A stretch of 64,000 bases of DNA, taken from positions 12,315,233 through 12,379,232 of the forward strand of contig OW285188.1 of the NCBI GenBank assembly GCA_935421135.1, in the 5' to 3' direction. A program made the position numbers and the translations under genes. Below are positions 32,691-43,900 of this stretch, in pieces (the stretch's first letter is position 1; every line of letters begins with the position of its first letter). The stretch comes from Bugulina stolonifera (lineage: Eukaryota; Bryozoa; Gymnolaemata; Cheilostomatida; Bugulidae). Under the pieces are notes generated by a model that searched no databases, was not told where the DNA came from, and saw only the letters and a list, made by a program, of their open reading frames with translations.

Positions 32691-35600
32691 CTAGCATTCT
32701 ATAGGACTCGTACTCACCCCGTCTTCTGCAACCTTCCGCTTACCATAGAAGTAGGTGAGTCCGGTCTTTAGCTGGGTGTAGCTATACGTTTGGTTTCCTC
32801 TTCTGATAAAACCCCGATTGTCCCTTCTCACCGACTCCCCTGTCCTGAGCACGGAGAGGAACTTCTCTTTGGTTAGGACGTTTCCTCTTTTGTTTAGTCC
32901 TTTGCTGCTATACTTGCTATCACCATCAGCGGACCAGCAAAAGTATGTTTTTGAGTTGAGCGCGATGACCCCCTCCCCCCGAAACTCCTCCTTAAACAGG
33001 CCGGGGGTTCGTGTTTCGTATCGTTGCACCTTCTCACAACATTCCCTCATCTCCCACTCTTGGCCAAGCACCTTGGTCGTGATAAAGTCTTCCTTGTGCC
33101 TATCGCAGAAAGGTCTGGGAAACCATCTACCATATTCTCTGTAGAACTCTTCTTTTTTATCTTTTCGGATGACCTCATCTATACTACGAGCACTCAGAGC
33201 CATGTAAGCGCTATCCGTGTCCATTTCTACGTACTCAAAGTCCTCTCTGCTGACGAATCTGTGAAAATAAAACGGACGGGTTGTAGGGGGGGGGGGGGGG
33301 GGGTTGGGGTTGACACCAAAGAATAAATAGAGAAGGATTTGATAAAATCTTTGTATAGTCTAGTTCTACTTACCTATCCATAAAGTCGTAGTAGAATTCT
33401 AGCATTCTCAACTTGGCTCTCTGGAGGATAACGAATCCTACGACAGATGGAACATCCATTCGAATCTAAAAGAAAGAAAGAGAGAGAGAGAGTTTACCCT
33501 ACCACTCAGAAAAAGTTTCGTCAAATCAAGAATCAAAATAAAAAAAAAAAGATTGTCAACACTTGCCTTTTTCTTGTGAAGCTCTATCTCAAAGTAGTTT
33601 TCATCAACTTCGTTTAGACTAGAAAAGTGCCTACTCCTCACTTTGACAGCCGCCTCCTCTACTGTCTCCACATACTTGACAGTCTTATGTTTCTCTTTAT
33701 TTGTTATGGTCTTTCCGTAGGCTGAATTCCCAACGAGCTTGCTGGTGCTGGCCAAGAGGGCCAGGTCGGGGTTCACATCCCCACCTCTTCTTGCGTCTGA
33801 GACCGAAGAACCAAAGTCTTTGTAGATGGCTCGTGGGATAAAGTGAACAAACTGATAGATCCTGGTAATTATCAAACCTTGATCTAGATACCATCTAGCC
33901 AGATCGGAGAGTAGTGTGATTCGCTTGCCAAAAAGACTCCCCACGAGCATTCGCTGAGGTCTCTTCAAGAATCCGTTCTGTTCGGCAAAAGCGCGCATGT
34001 GTTCGCTAAGGTGTTCTCTTCCCACGTTTATATTCTTGAAAATAGGTGCCATCTCAGAGAACTTCGCTTTTAGCTCTTCGGGTACGGAAATGTCACACTC
34101 CACTAAACCATAGTACTCTCCACTACGAATGTTATTGATTATCTTATCGAGGTTGACGTAACCCCTCTCCGGATAGAGAGAAGAAAAGAAGATGGCGAGA
34201 AATGTCCTAACTTCTACATCCGAACGAACTCGCGCTTCCCACTCACACTGCCGAGTGGTGATGAGCTTATAGCCTAGAGCCTTGATGTAATCTTCTTTCC
34301 TTGCAGTGTCCACCCGGAGCTCTTCATTCGTCATGTTTCTGACACCTTTTCCGTTCCCTCCTAGCTCGCACTCGTGCCCATGCCAGTAGCAACCGTGGAA
34401 TTGGTACACCGTCCGACTCTGTTCGCTATAACCATCCACTGGTAGGTTGTGACAGCCTATCCTCATTTCTCCTCCATTCTGTTGGTGAAGGATGACCTCT
34501 CCTCTCTTCCACGATTGGAACTCTAACCAACCATGCGCCACTTTGCTGAACTTTTTAATAGGTTCTAGAGCAAAGCCTCGGCTCTCTAGCCTCCGCCTGG
34601 GATAACCCGTAGGCATATTCCCCATCATACAGTATAGGTAGAGGGCGTTGGCATCAACTCCCAGAATGGACCTACAGGGTTTTGCGGATGTGCCATACAT
34701 CTTCTCTCGAATAGAGGTCACTCCAACTTCATGATGTCTGTGAAAGATAATGCTTGGCCCTCCCACGAGGTTATCGCGAAGAGTATGGTACAGACTTTTG
34801 CTCTCCTCATCGAACAGACATATGGGTTGCGAGTTGCAAAGTTCGTCTCGGAGAGACATTAACCTATGCAGCGGAAGAGCGGCTTGTGGAGGAGAGTAGC
34901 CATAAGGTCGGGCCTCCACCTCCATAAACAACCATCTGATAGCCAAGCCTGGAAGCGAGATTGCGGATTTCAACATGTCAATACCCTTTTGTCGATAGAT
35001 AGAGCTCTAACGTGCAATGGCCTCGATGAATGGGGCCACATCGAGGTTGTTGTACCAGATGAGAAAATCCCTGAACGTTTCCATGTTCTCTCTTTCCCAC
35101 ACGACCTGACAGTGGTGATAATCTTGCTCGCTCAATTCTTGCTGAGTCAGCGAGTTGAAAAAACTCTCTCGGGGAGGGAGTCCATAATAATCCAACCTTC
35201 TCAGGGAATCTACCCAGTCGTAAGGAAAGAATCCCTTACTCTCTGACACGCCAAATGCCTTCAAGTATTTGGAGTAGTTGAAGCCCGGTGCGATAAAGTT
35301 GCATATGTCAAGGAACCTAAAACGTCTACTCTCCACGCAGGACATACTGTTAACACGCTTAACGATGAAGACAAAATCTTCTCCCTCCTCCTCTTGTAGA
35401 GAGCGAAGCAAAGGTCCCTTTAGTATATTTAGGTCATACTTTTGTGAGTTGAAACCAACCACCGGAACGCTGGAGATGTGCTGTTCTAACTCTCTTTCTA
35501 ATCCGGAGAGACCGGACTTCACCCTGTAAGTCGAGACGTTAGAGAACTTTTCGTCAGCAAAGGCTTCTTCTCTATCCGCCCGATCCGCAAGGAAAGTAGA

Positions 35601-37365
35601 GAGTCGCTTGCGTACATCCCGGATTCTTTCTCCGAACAAATCTCCTGCCACGTCAGCAATCTTTGCTATGTAGTGGACAAATTGACGAATGCACTTCGTT
35701 CCATCCTTGCTGTCGACACTCCTCACAAAGCACTTGACCTGCTCAAACCCCGGGACGTTAGAACATACAGATATGCTCAGTAACTCGTGTCTTGCACTAA
35801 AAGTCATTGTGGAGGTGTTAGTTTGTAGGTTGTCTTTTGGCATGAAGCATTCAATATCATAGGTGATATAGTAGGGGTAGTATAAGAGGTCGGGGTTCAC
35901 CACCTCTATTCTCGCCACTCGCTTGAGTTTTGTGAATATGGTTGGCGGGGGTCCAAACGTTCCACCAGGGAAAACAAACACCGATGCTTCCTCTGGCGAG
36001 CACTTATGTCGCCGTAGGCTGGACAAACGTGTGAAAGCGCCATCGCACAACTTGCAGGTGAAACATCTGGCAAACGAATCAACATTCTTTATCCAGCTGA
36101 AGTGTTTTTCGTACATGTTGACAAAGAGTTTACGGGCTTTGTTTCGTGCCCCAGATGACCAAACTATCGGAGCTACCCCCTCATCAGTTAGGCAGAAGAC
36201 TATTATAGATATGTCAAAATGATCTTCCAAGGCCAGCAGATCACTCGCGCCCACCCCGGGAAAGTCTGACAAAGTTGATGAGGGTGGGGAAGAAGATCTA
36301 GATTGTCTCATGTATTGTTTAAACAAGCGATGTGTTGTGGTCTGAGAGGGGCGATGACAGCAACATCATTTCTTTGGGTCGCAGTTACAGTCATACATCA
36401 TGGCCAAACATCTAAAGAAACACAATTTGTCTGGGTAGGGACGGGCACCTCCTCTGGCCCAAAAGTCTACATCTAGTGCTATCACATGTAGGTTGTTAAG
36501 TATGTAGTCTGGGAGTTTGCTCACTACACCACCCACCTTGCCAATCTCTAGGAGTTTATAGATGTAGAATGTCAAATTTGCAATGTGACGTAAAACCCAA
36601 GCGGTGTTCGGTCTCCTTTGTGCTGACCTCTCTCTCAAGTCGAGCTCCTGCACAGATTCGCAAAACTCTCTCATCTCATTCTCTGCTCTGATCAGTCTTG
36701 GCTTGGGGAAGAACGCGGCATTGTTGCTTGATGAGTGAAAGTAGCGCAACTCTCCACTGGTCTTATGCTCGAGGATGACTCCAGCGCTACAGTTAATCTT
36801 CACAGTACAAGGTACTCTCTTCCACATCGCTCTCAATTTAGTCCACACCTCTTCATCTCCTTCATCTTCACATTCCCCTCTCCACACTCGAACGTTGAGA
36901 ATGTCTTCTACAGGACGAGAGTGTATTGTGGACCTGATCGAACTCCAATAGCGGGCTAGTAGCACCCCCATCTCTTCCCCCTCTTCAGCTGTTGGAGGTT
37001 TGGACCAGAAAACATCATCAAACTTCTCTGCATCTCCCTCATCTTTTCCGCCTTGGCCTCGCTATGAAATCGTCTCATGTGATGACCTAGCTTTCTTCTC
37101 CCATCAAAACATCCGCCACAAACCAGGCACTTGTGTGGGTGAGCCTGTGCATGCATTCTCTTCGTGTGCCTGTCTAGAGAAAACGCTGTTTTGAGAACCA
37201 GACCGCATAGTTGACAAGTGTGCTCGGCCTGACGAGAGCTCTCCCCCCCTATAAAAATACAAAATAGTAGGGTGTAAGTTATTCTTTTACCTCATACTAC
37301 TATTAGCAATCCACAATTGTTACCAACTACCTCATTTAGCACTAACCTTTTTTACTTGTTGACAT
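32691..37365 (-). pseudogene. Polinton-type family-B DNA polymerase, interrupted
   Basis: Four inferred coding exons: 37347-37365, 33567-37248, 33374-33465, 32691-33258. Intron 2 has a GC-AG border and the others GT-AG, giving about 1450 codons, the size of long Polinton polymerases. Domains in order: two C2H2 zinc fingers; a region with CFFRCLA typical of these proteins; 3'-5' exonuclease motifs YDIEC, GFNSQKYD and YNNLD; a conserved FHGCYWHG segment; polymerase motif A (GVDANALYLY), motif B (KLVGNSAYG) and motif C (MDTDS). The catalytic residues are present. Breaks: in-frame TGA at 36366-36368, in-frame TAG at 35007-35009, and a change of frame between the zinc fingers and the following segment (about 37000-37065). 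The start was chosen because the short first exon splices in phase into the zinc-finger frame. The role would be protein-primed element replication; this copy is probably dead unless the stops are read through. Confidence 0.85.
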
Positions 37366-37594
37366 CTCTGATCAGGTGCTGACTAGTAGGTAAGTGTCTC
37401 TGTTTAGTCTCCCTATAAAAAATATATAGTAGTAGGGTGTAAGTTAATTTTTTTTGTTTTTGGCTCAATAGCGTTATATACAATAGACACTTCACAATTG
37501 CTGCCGATTACCCTATTTAGCACTAACCTTATGTTGTACTTGTTGACATCTCTGATCAGGCGCTGACTAGTAGGTAGCTGTCTCTGTTTACTCT
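37247..37594. repeat. Tandem duplication of the polymerase 5' exon and intron
   Basis: Two copies of a 165-185 bp unit lie at 37247-37410 and 37411-37594. Both contain CCCTATAAAAA, AGTAGGGTGTAAGTTA, TTTAGCACTAACCTT and GACATCTCTGATCAGG. On the minus strand each copy carries a donor (GTTAGT), an intron and a TTTATAG acceptor. In the proximal copy ATG 37365 opens the polymerase frame. In the distal copy the equivalent ATG runs into a stop after six codons, so it would act as 5' UTR. Confidence 0.7.
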
Positions 37595-37710
37595 CACTCT
37601 GTTGACTAGAGGCTGATTGTTCATACTGCTAGAGTGAGAAACTCATACCTTAAATAGTAGTATTCAGTGGGCGGAGTCTAACCATTTCCCCACCCTTGGC
37701 AATACCACCC

Positions 37711-38487
37711 CGATGTGAATCCGAAGCCTCCCGATGTGAATCCGAAGCCTCCCGATGTGAATCCGAAGCCTCCCGATGCACCCCGATGTGAATCCGAAGC
37801 CTCCCGATGTGAATCCGAAGCCTCCCGATGCACCCCGATGTGAATCCGAAGCCTCCCGATGCATCCCGATGTGAATCCGAAGCTTCCCGATGCATCCCGA
37901 TGTGATTCCGAAGCTTCCCGATGCATCCCGATGTGAATCCGAAGCTTCCCGATGCATCCCGATGTGAATCCGAAGCTTCCCGATGCATCCCGATGTGATT
38001 CCGAAGCTTCCCGATGCATCCCGATGTGAATCCGAAGCTTCCCGATGCATCCCGATGTGATTCCGAAGCTTCCCGATGCATCCCGATGTGATTCCGAAGC
38101 CTCCCGATGCATCCCGATGCACCCCGATGTGAATTGACACATCGGGATGCATCGGGAAGCTTCGGAATCACATCGGGATGAATCGGGAAGCTTCGGAATC
38201 ACATCGGGATGCATCGGGAAGCTTCGGATTCACATCGGGATGCATCGGGAAGCTTCGGAATCACATCGGGATGCATCGGGAAGCTTCGGATTCACATCGG
38301 GATGCATCGGGAGGCTTCGGATTCACATCGGGGTGCATCGGGAGGCTTCGGATTCACATCGGGGTGCATCGGGAGGTTTCGGATTCACATCGGGATGCAT
38401 CGGGAGGCTTCGGATTCACATCGGGAGGCTTCGGATTCACATCGGGGTGCATAGGGAGGCTTCGGATTCACATCGGGGTGCATCGGG
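37711..38487. repeat. Central inverted array of 31-bp repeats
   Basis: About 14 units (31 bp, with 21-bp short forms) run in one orientation from 37711 to about 38125, and about 11 run in the opposite orientation from about 38145 to 38487. The unit core is CATCGGGATGCATCGGGA followed by AGCTTCGGATTCA. The whole block is a roughly 0.78-kb fold-back placed between the two divergent genes of the element. Open frames on both strands are repeat artefacts. Candidate roles are replication origin, divergent regulatory region, or neither. Confidence 0.9.
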
Positions 38488-38538
38488 TCACATTGGGATT
38501 GGATAAAAAAAAGGGAGGAGTCAAGAAATGAGCAGATG

Positions 38539-38545
38539 TATAAAG
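38539..38545 (+). promoter_or_regulatory. TATA box of the OB-fold-like gene
   Basis: TATAAAG lies 83 bp upstream of the ATG at 38628 and just outside the central inverted array. The spacing is compatible with transcription starting near 38570. Confidence 0.5.
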
Positions 38546-38627
38546 GGAGAGTGGGATCACAGTCTCAGCATTCAAAGTTCAGCACATCACTACTGTACAG
38601 CTACACTACTACAATAGTACATTATCA

Positions 38628-39942
38628 ATGGATACTGACAACATAGTCCAAAACCAAGAAGAGTTATTTGCGGGCTTAACGGACTCACAAATGGATGGAA
38701 TTATTGAAGAAGAAGAGTGCAGTCAGAAGAGGAAAGAAGAGGTGGATGCGTTAAAAGAGGCACGGAAGAAGGGGAAAATAATAGGAGTGGGGAGTCTTGC
38801 CCGAAAGGATCTTTCTAACATGGCGGACTCTCCGTCCTCCCCGGAGCGGGCCTCGGATAGGGGCGAGACCACAACAACCAAGAAGAGGAAGAACCCAAAA
38901 GGAGATGAAATCTGTGCTAAGAAAAAAAAGAAACCCCAGGTGATTGTAATATCAGATGATGATGATGATGGCCACGGAGCCGATACGGCTACGGAAGAAA
39001 TGGATGGTGGTGAGACGACGAAGGGAAAAAAAGCTACCAAGTCCCCTTGCAAGGGGAAGAAAAAGAGCGGGGGACTAAGCCTGGAGAAAGCTCGTGCAGT
39101 GGCGGCAACCCTAATGTAAGTAGCCCTATTCGTATATCTATAAATTACCGTACTATCTTTCTCCCGTTTAACCACTTTGTCGGATCTATATACACCACTT
39201 TCATTATTGTAGGAGCATGGGAGCGGAGAAGAGGAGCTCTCTGCAGACAACGGTGAAGCTGTCGGAGCTAGAGCCAGGAACTGTGCTAGAAGTGAGTGGA
39301 GGTTCGGTGGTTGAAACGGCATTCGGAAAAGCATTCTTAGCCAGGGCTAGCTGTGTGGATGACAAGGGGATGAGACATTGCATCAGCTTTCACACCAACA
39401 TTCGTCACGCCATGCCCAAGCTAGCGGATGTCAAAGAAGAGGAGCTAAAGGACCTTACCCTTCCACCTAGGATCATGGTGTACTTGGGACAGCAGGAGAC
39501 CGCTAAAGGACAAAACACATTCAACCGTATCGAGAGCGTGTGCTCCCTGCCAGGAGCAGCCATGAAAAAGCTGGCCGGTGACTTGAGAAAGAAGACCTTG
39601 GCCCAGTTGGAAGAATTTTTTCGAGTGCAAACGCTATCTTCATTCCCCGTTGGTTCTGTGCTGGTGGTGACCGCGCTCCGACCCACATACATCCCAAGAT
39701 GCGGTGATGGTGATAATGCGAGCAACTCCATTGCCACCTACGAGTGCCGGATTGGAAACGAAGAAAAAAAGGGAGAAGTCTTCCTTCCGGGACGTCTGGC
39801 AGTTTCGATGAAAGAGCTCCTCCCCTCCGTGATGGTGTACAAGGGACAGAAGACTTCCAAGAGCGGGAGAACATTCTACGATTGTGCCATTCTAGACTCC
39901 ATCCTCGGCGAGCGTCTCCTCCCCGCCACTGCACAGTTTTGA
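38628..39942 (+). CDS. Putative ssDNA-binding protein with two OB-fold-like domains
   Basis: Two exons (38628-39115 and 39213-39942, GT-AG) give 405 residues with the frame preserved across the splice. Residues 1-162 are charged and probably disordered, with Lys runs that could serve as nuclear localisation signals and the segment VIVISDDDDDG, which fits a SUMO-interacting motif. Residues about 170-285 and 295-405 look like a repeated domain. Each begins with a hydrophobic strand pair and contains a similar late motif, MVYLGQQETAKGQNTF in the first and MVYKGQKTSKSGRTFY in the second. The LxxGxVLxV and FLPGRLA-like features resemble OB-fold proteins seen beside invertebrate element polymerases. 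Single-stranded-DNA binding during replication is an inference. It is transcribed divergently from the polymerase across the central array. This gene, unlike the polymerase, is intact. Confidence 0.7.
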
Positions 39943-39986
39943 GGCAAAAACTTTTGTCATTCACACTCATTCGTGTCTACTTATCA

Positions 39987-40385
39987 ATTGATTTTATATT
40001 ATTACTCTCAAACTCGTGTATCGTTAGCCTTACTCATATTTTTCATAGTCGTATATCGGTTTTTATCGATTGATTTTATATTATTACTCTCAAACGTATT
40101 GAAAATTAAAACAAACTCGTGTATCATTACCCTTACTCATATTTTTCATAGTCGTATATCAAGTTTTTTATCGCTTGATTTTATATTATTACTCTCAAAC
40201 GTATTGAAAATTAAAACAAACTCGCGTATCATTACCCTTACTCATATTTTTCGTAGTCACATATCAAGTTTTTTATCGATTGATTTTATATTATTACTCT
40301 CAAACGCATTGAAAATTAAAACAAACTCGTGTATCATTACCCTGACTCATATTTTCATAGTCGTATATCATCTATTCTAGAATAC
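39987..40385. repeat. Four tandem repeats of about 105 bp
   Basis: Units begin at about 39987 (short form), 40069, 40174 and 40279. They share ATTGATTTTATATTATTACT, CTCAAACG, AAAATTAAAACAAACTCG and TCATAGTCGTATATCA. They fill the space between the OB-fold-like gene stop and the right terminal repeat, and may supply its polyadenylation signal (ATTAAA). Confidence 0.85.
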
Positions 40386-40394
40386 ATCACACAC

Positions 40395-40922
40395 CATTAC
40401 TCTAACCCGTATTTTCCTTCGCTTCACCCTACTCCAGCCGACGGTTCGCCCGCGAGGGTCGCGACGGGTCGTTGGGGCGGGAGGGCGGGGGAGGGGCGGG
40501 GGATGGGCGGGGGGAGGGCGGCGTGGGGCCACGGCTGGACTCGCGAACGAGAACCGCCGCGAGGCGGAGGGCGAGGCGGAGGGGTTTGGGGTGGGGAGGG
40601 GTGGGGAGGGGCGGGGACGGGTGGAGGGAGGACGGGTGGGGTTCGCGGGGCGGGCGCGCGCCCCCTCGCCCGAGCCGTGGGATGGGGCGAGGGGTTTGCT
40701 CTTTAGACTGGGTTCCGCGGAACAGCCGATGAGGTTTTTGAAACCCCACCCGCGATGGGGGGGAGTAGGTTCTAGGGCTTTGCACATAGAGTGAGGTTTA
40801 GGGGAGAGGAGGGGCGAGAGGACGGGTGGGGTGGTCGTCCGCCCGGGGAGTTTTTGGATCTAGGGCTAATACGACGCGGAAAGGGCCGGGTGTCTGTGTA
40901 GATCTGCACTGACTATACTACT
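40395..40922. repeat. Right terminal inverted repeat (528 bp, GC-rich)
   Basis: Reverse complement of the left repeat, ending GACTATACTACT. The outer part is identical to the left end by eye, with two small internal length differences. Target duplication TATAAG follows at 40923-40928. Confidence 0.9.
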
Positions 40923-40928
40923 TATAAG

Positions 40929-43900
40929 CAATACATCAGTAGCACAATGTATAGAGCAAATGTATAACTGTGACATACATTGTACGTGTATGTTTCATAA
41001 TATTATACTGTTAGTAGTATGATATAAGTTACATTATAAATATGCACATGTACATGGTATATAATGCATAGGCCTATCGTTTACATATACATGATGACAT
41101 ATAAGCTGTTCAATTTCTCAAATTTGAACACGCAAACTAACCTTGCCTTAGCTCAGTCTTGTATTTTGTAGAGATAAGATGGTGGATTCATCAGTGAACC
41201 TGTCCAGTTAAACTCTGACTGTGACCGTGACTCAGCTCAAGTCTAGCCAACCATAGAGTTATCTCCTCTACCTCTATGTGGCCATCATACTATATATCCG
41301 TAATCTGCTGTTCTAACATTGACAGAATCGGATTCGGAGTTATCTACCTACAATGAGACTATAGTACTAGTAGTAAGGATCAGTTTAGCACACATTCACT
41401 AAAGTGGCAGCGAATAGACAGTCATTGGTGGTCGTACCAAATAGTAGTACTGTAGTTTAAATTAGAGAGCTGTGGTGATGGTATTACTGTAATGTATAAG
41501 TAGTAAGTTCATCATTTTCTCAGAAACATGCACCATCCATGATCCTTCTGTCACATACAAGCATAATATATATTACTATATATCTTGCTTGTGCATGACA
41601 CAGCGTGTTGATCCTCTTCATGATATTGTAATATGCATATGTAACACCCGTGTAATTAACATCTATATATTATACATAGTACTAAACATCAACCGCTTTA
41701 CCTGTCTAGAGACAGGACATCGGCACTAGTATAATTTATGATAAACTTCCTAAGAACTTGCTGGTGTGGAATGTCTGAGACCAGCAGAGAGAATTAACAT
41801 GGATGACTAATGACAGACTATATCTTGATACCTCTTTGAGGTGCCATTAATAATCATATAGCACATACATTGTATATACAAGTGTGTAATTGTCTGCATT
41901 GTCTATTTGACTAGTATTCATAGTTGGTGATATAGATTCTGCTGGTAAAACCAAGGAGTAAGAACTCCTTGGTAAAACTTATGAGTCATAGAGTCCCTGA
42001 GAGTCAGTGAGAGTTGTGGTTATACAGTGAGTGAAGGTAGCCTGTGGTTTTACAGTGAGCGAGGGTAGCCTGGGGCTAAAGGGTCACACCACATGATTAT
42101 TTTTTGATAAGTTGATCACATTTTTAATCTAGTTTTATCAACAGCTGGATTACCATAATATATGACAAGCAAACAATAGTGCAGTTATTTTTGGTAAATC
42201 ATTTATGTTTGCTCTCTTTGTTGTGGTATATATAAGGTCAAGTTTGAGATAGCAATTATGTTTTTGTTTATCTCATAGATGATAGATATGTTACTGTGTT
42301 TATTACTTCCAGAAATCTACAGAATGTAGTCAGTCAGTAGCCTACTTGTCCAGTGTCCATTTAGAGTGAAGACAAAGGGTCCAGCCCCCCCTCTCCCAGA
42401 CCAAATTAACATTTTTGGAGAAATGCTGGACACCAGCTAGTTGACATATAGTGGTTAAAAAAATAACTTTTAGAAAACGATGAGAAACTACACAGATTCC
42501 ACGCCCATATTTCTACATCAGTTGAGAAACATCAGTTTCCACCCGACAGAGAGAGAACTGGTCACATAAAAATCTTTTACTTGTAAACATTTTATTTTAT
42601 ATATGAATCTACTTTGGTGCCTTATCTATATAATAGCTATTGTAGGTATACAACTACATGCACATGTACAATCAATAATACTGTTCTACCATCCCATGTA
42701 CTAATACTAATACTAAATATTATGTAATATGATCTACTATCATTCTGATAGTAAAACTATAGTTTATCCAAACTAACATACTGAGTCATATCATATACAT
42801 GTACATGTAGATGGATGAGAAGATAACATATACAAGTATAATAGTGGACAGCAGATGGGGAAGTGTAGTGATACATATATGCAATATTTTCACACAAAAG
42901 GAAACAAAGAAGATGATATTGCACTGTATACATTATAACATCGCTGCATTTACATATAGATAACAAAAGCAGGTTAGATGCTAGACCGGATAAAGCACTC
43001 TGGTTATAGATTGTGAACAGCAGTATAGACTCGACCTGTGAACTCATGCAGCATCATGTGACTCACCCATGACAAGCCAGCCCAGACCAATGGAGTACTA
43101 TAACAATAGGAATTATGACATGATTATTAGTTCATTACTTGAATTGATACACTCATAGCCATTATGATTATACTATAACAGTATACCCAAGATCACAAGT
43201 CACTACACTGGTATATCTCTGGTATCATTGCCTAAAATAGCCTTATAGATGTGATTATAATTATTACACCTATGAATACCTCCAACACTGCAGATAGCCT
43301 ACATAACTGCCATGTGTAAGAATATACTCCTAGTGCATCTGTTATTTAGGCCTAGGATTCCGTTTACTGGGTGTGGCCTGCCATCTATGTGCTGAAAGGT
43401 GGGGCACATTTGTACCACCAGAATATCTCTCTGTGTTATAAAAGTAATCCTATTCTCTCAGTTTTACAGCCAGTGTCCTGTTTGATTAGTCTTTTTTCTT
43501 GGAATAGAAGAACAGTCAGTAGGTATACTAGGCCAGCCCAGCTATAGTCTACACATGTGAGACTGACTGCTTGTCTACAATTATTATTCCAAATTTAGAC
43601 TTATAAGTCCAGTACTGCTGTAATAGCTACTATTAAAGTCAACATTTATCAATTAAAATAAATTATGGTCATTCTGTAAGTTTATTATTATACATTTAAT
43701 TAAGATTAAGTGTGTGAACTGAATAATGGCTTCCAGAATATTCAAGAGACATGATAGTAGGATTAGTAATTCCTCTGCACTACCCACAATGACATACCTA
43801 CTCCACTCATAAATTAGACTAAATCTCACAAAAATTGGCAAGCTAATTTTCCTCAACATCCTTTGTGTTCAGCCAGTTTGCAATACATAAGAATATTTTA

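Larger units (their letters stand above)
31239..40922. mobile_element. Compact Polinton/Maverick-type DNA-polymerase element (9684 bp)
   Basis: The element is bounded by terminal inverted repeats beginning 5'-AGTAGTATAGTC, by the 6-bp duplication TATAAG, and by an abrupt rise in GC content. The 5'-AG termini, 6-bp duplication, several-hundred-bp terminal repeats and an encoded family-B DNA polymerase match what is known of Polintons/Mavericks (polintoviruses). Typical Polintons are 15-20 kb and also encode a retroviral-type integrase, packaging ATPase, protease and capsid proteins; none was found here. Order from left: terminal repeat; a short region with (CAT)n; polymerase (minus); duplicated 5' exon; central inverted array; OB-fold-like gene (plus); 105-bp tandem repeats; terminal repeat. 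The polymerase has two premature stops and a frame change, so this copy is probably immobile or dependent on others. Confidence 0.85.

Noticed and set aside
33697..33894. Extra minus-strand frame inside the polymerase
   Set aside because: Out-of-frame shadow of the polymerase motif B region.
37650..38531. Six overlapping frames and a CRISPR-like look
   Set aside because: The array has no unique spacers, switches orientation at the centre and lies in a eukaryotic transposon. The frames are repeat translations of a unit read in all phases.
38723..39334. 203-residue minus-strand frame
   Set aside because: Antisense to the Lys/Glu/Asp-rich part of the OB-fold-like gene; Phe/Ser-rich shadow.
31791..40394. 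Search for integrase, packaging ATPase, protease and capsid genes in the element
   Set aside because: No frame with the expected motifs (DDE/HHCC, Walker A/B, capsid-like length) was visible on either strand, so none is claimed.
40329..40794. Matching long open frames in the right terminal repeat
   Set aside because: Same compositional artefact as in the left repeat.
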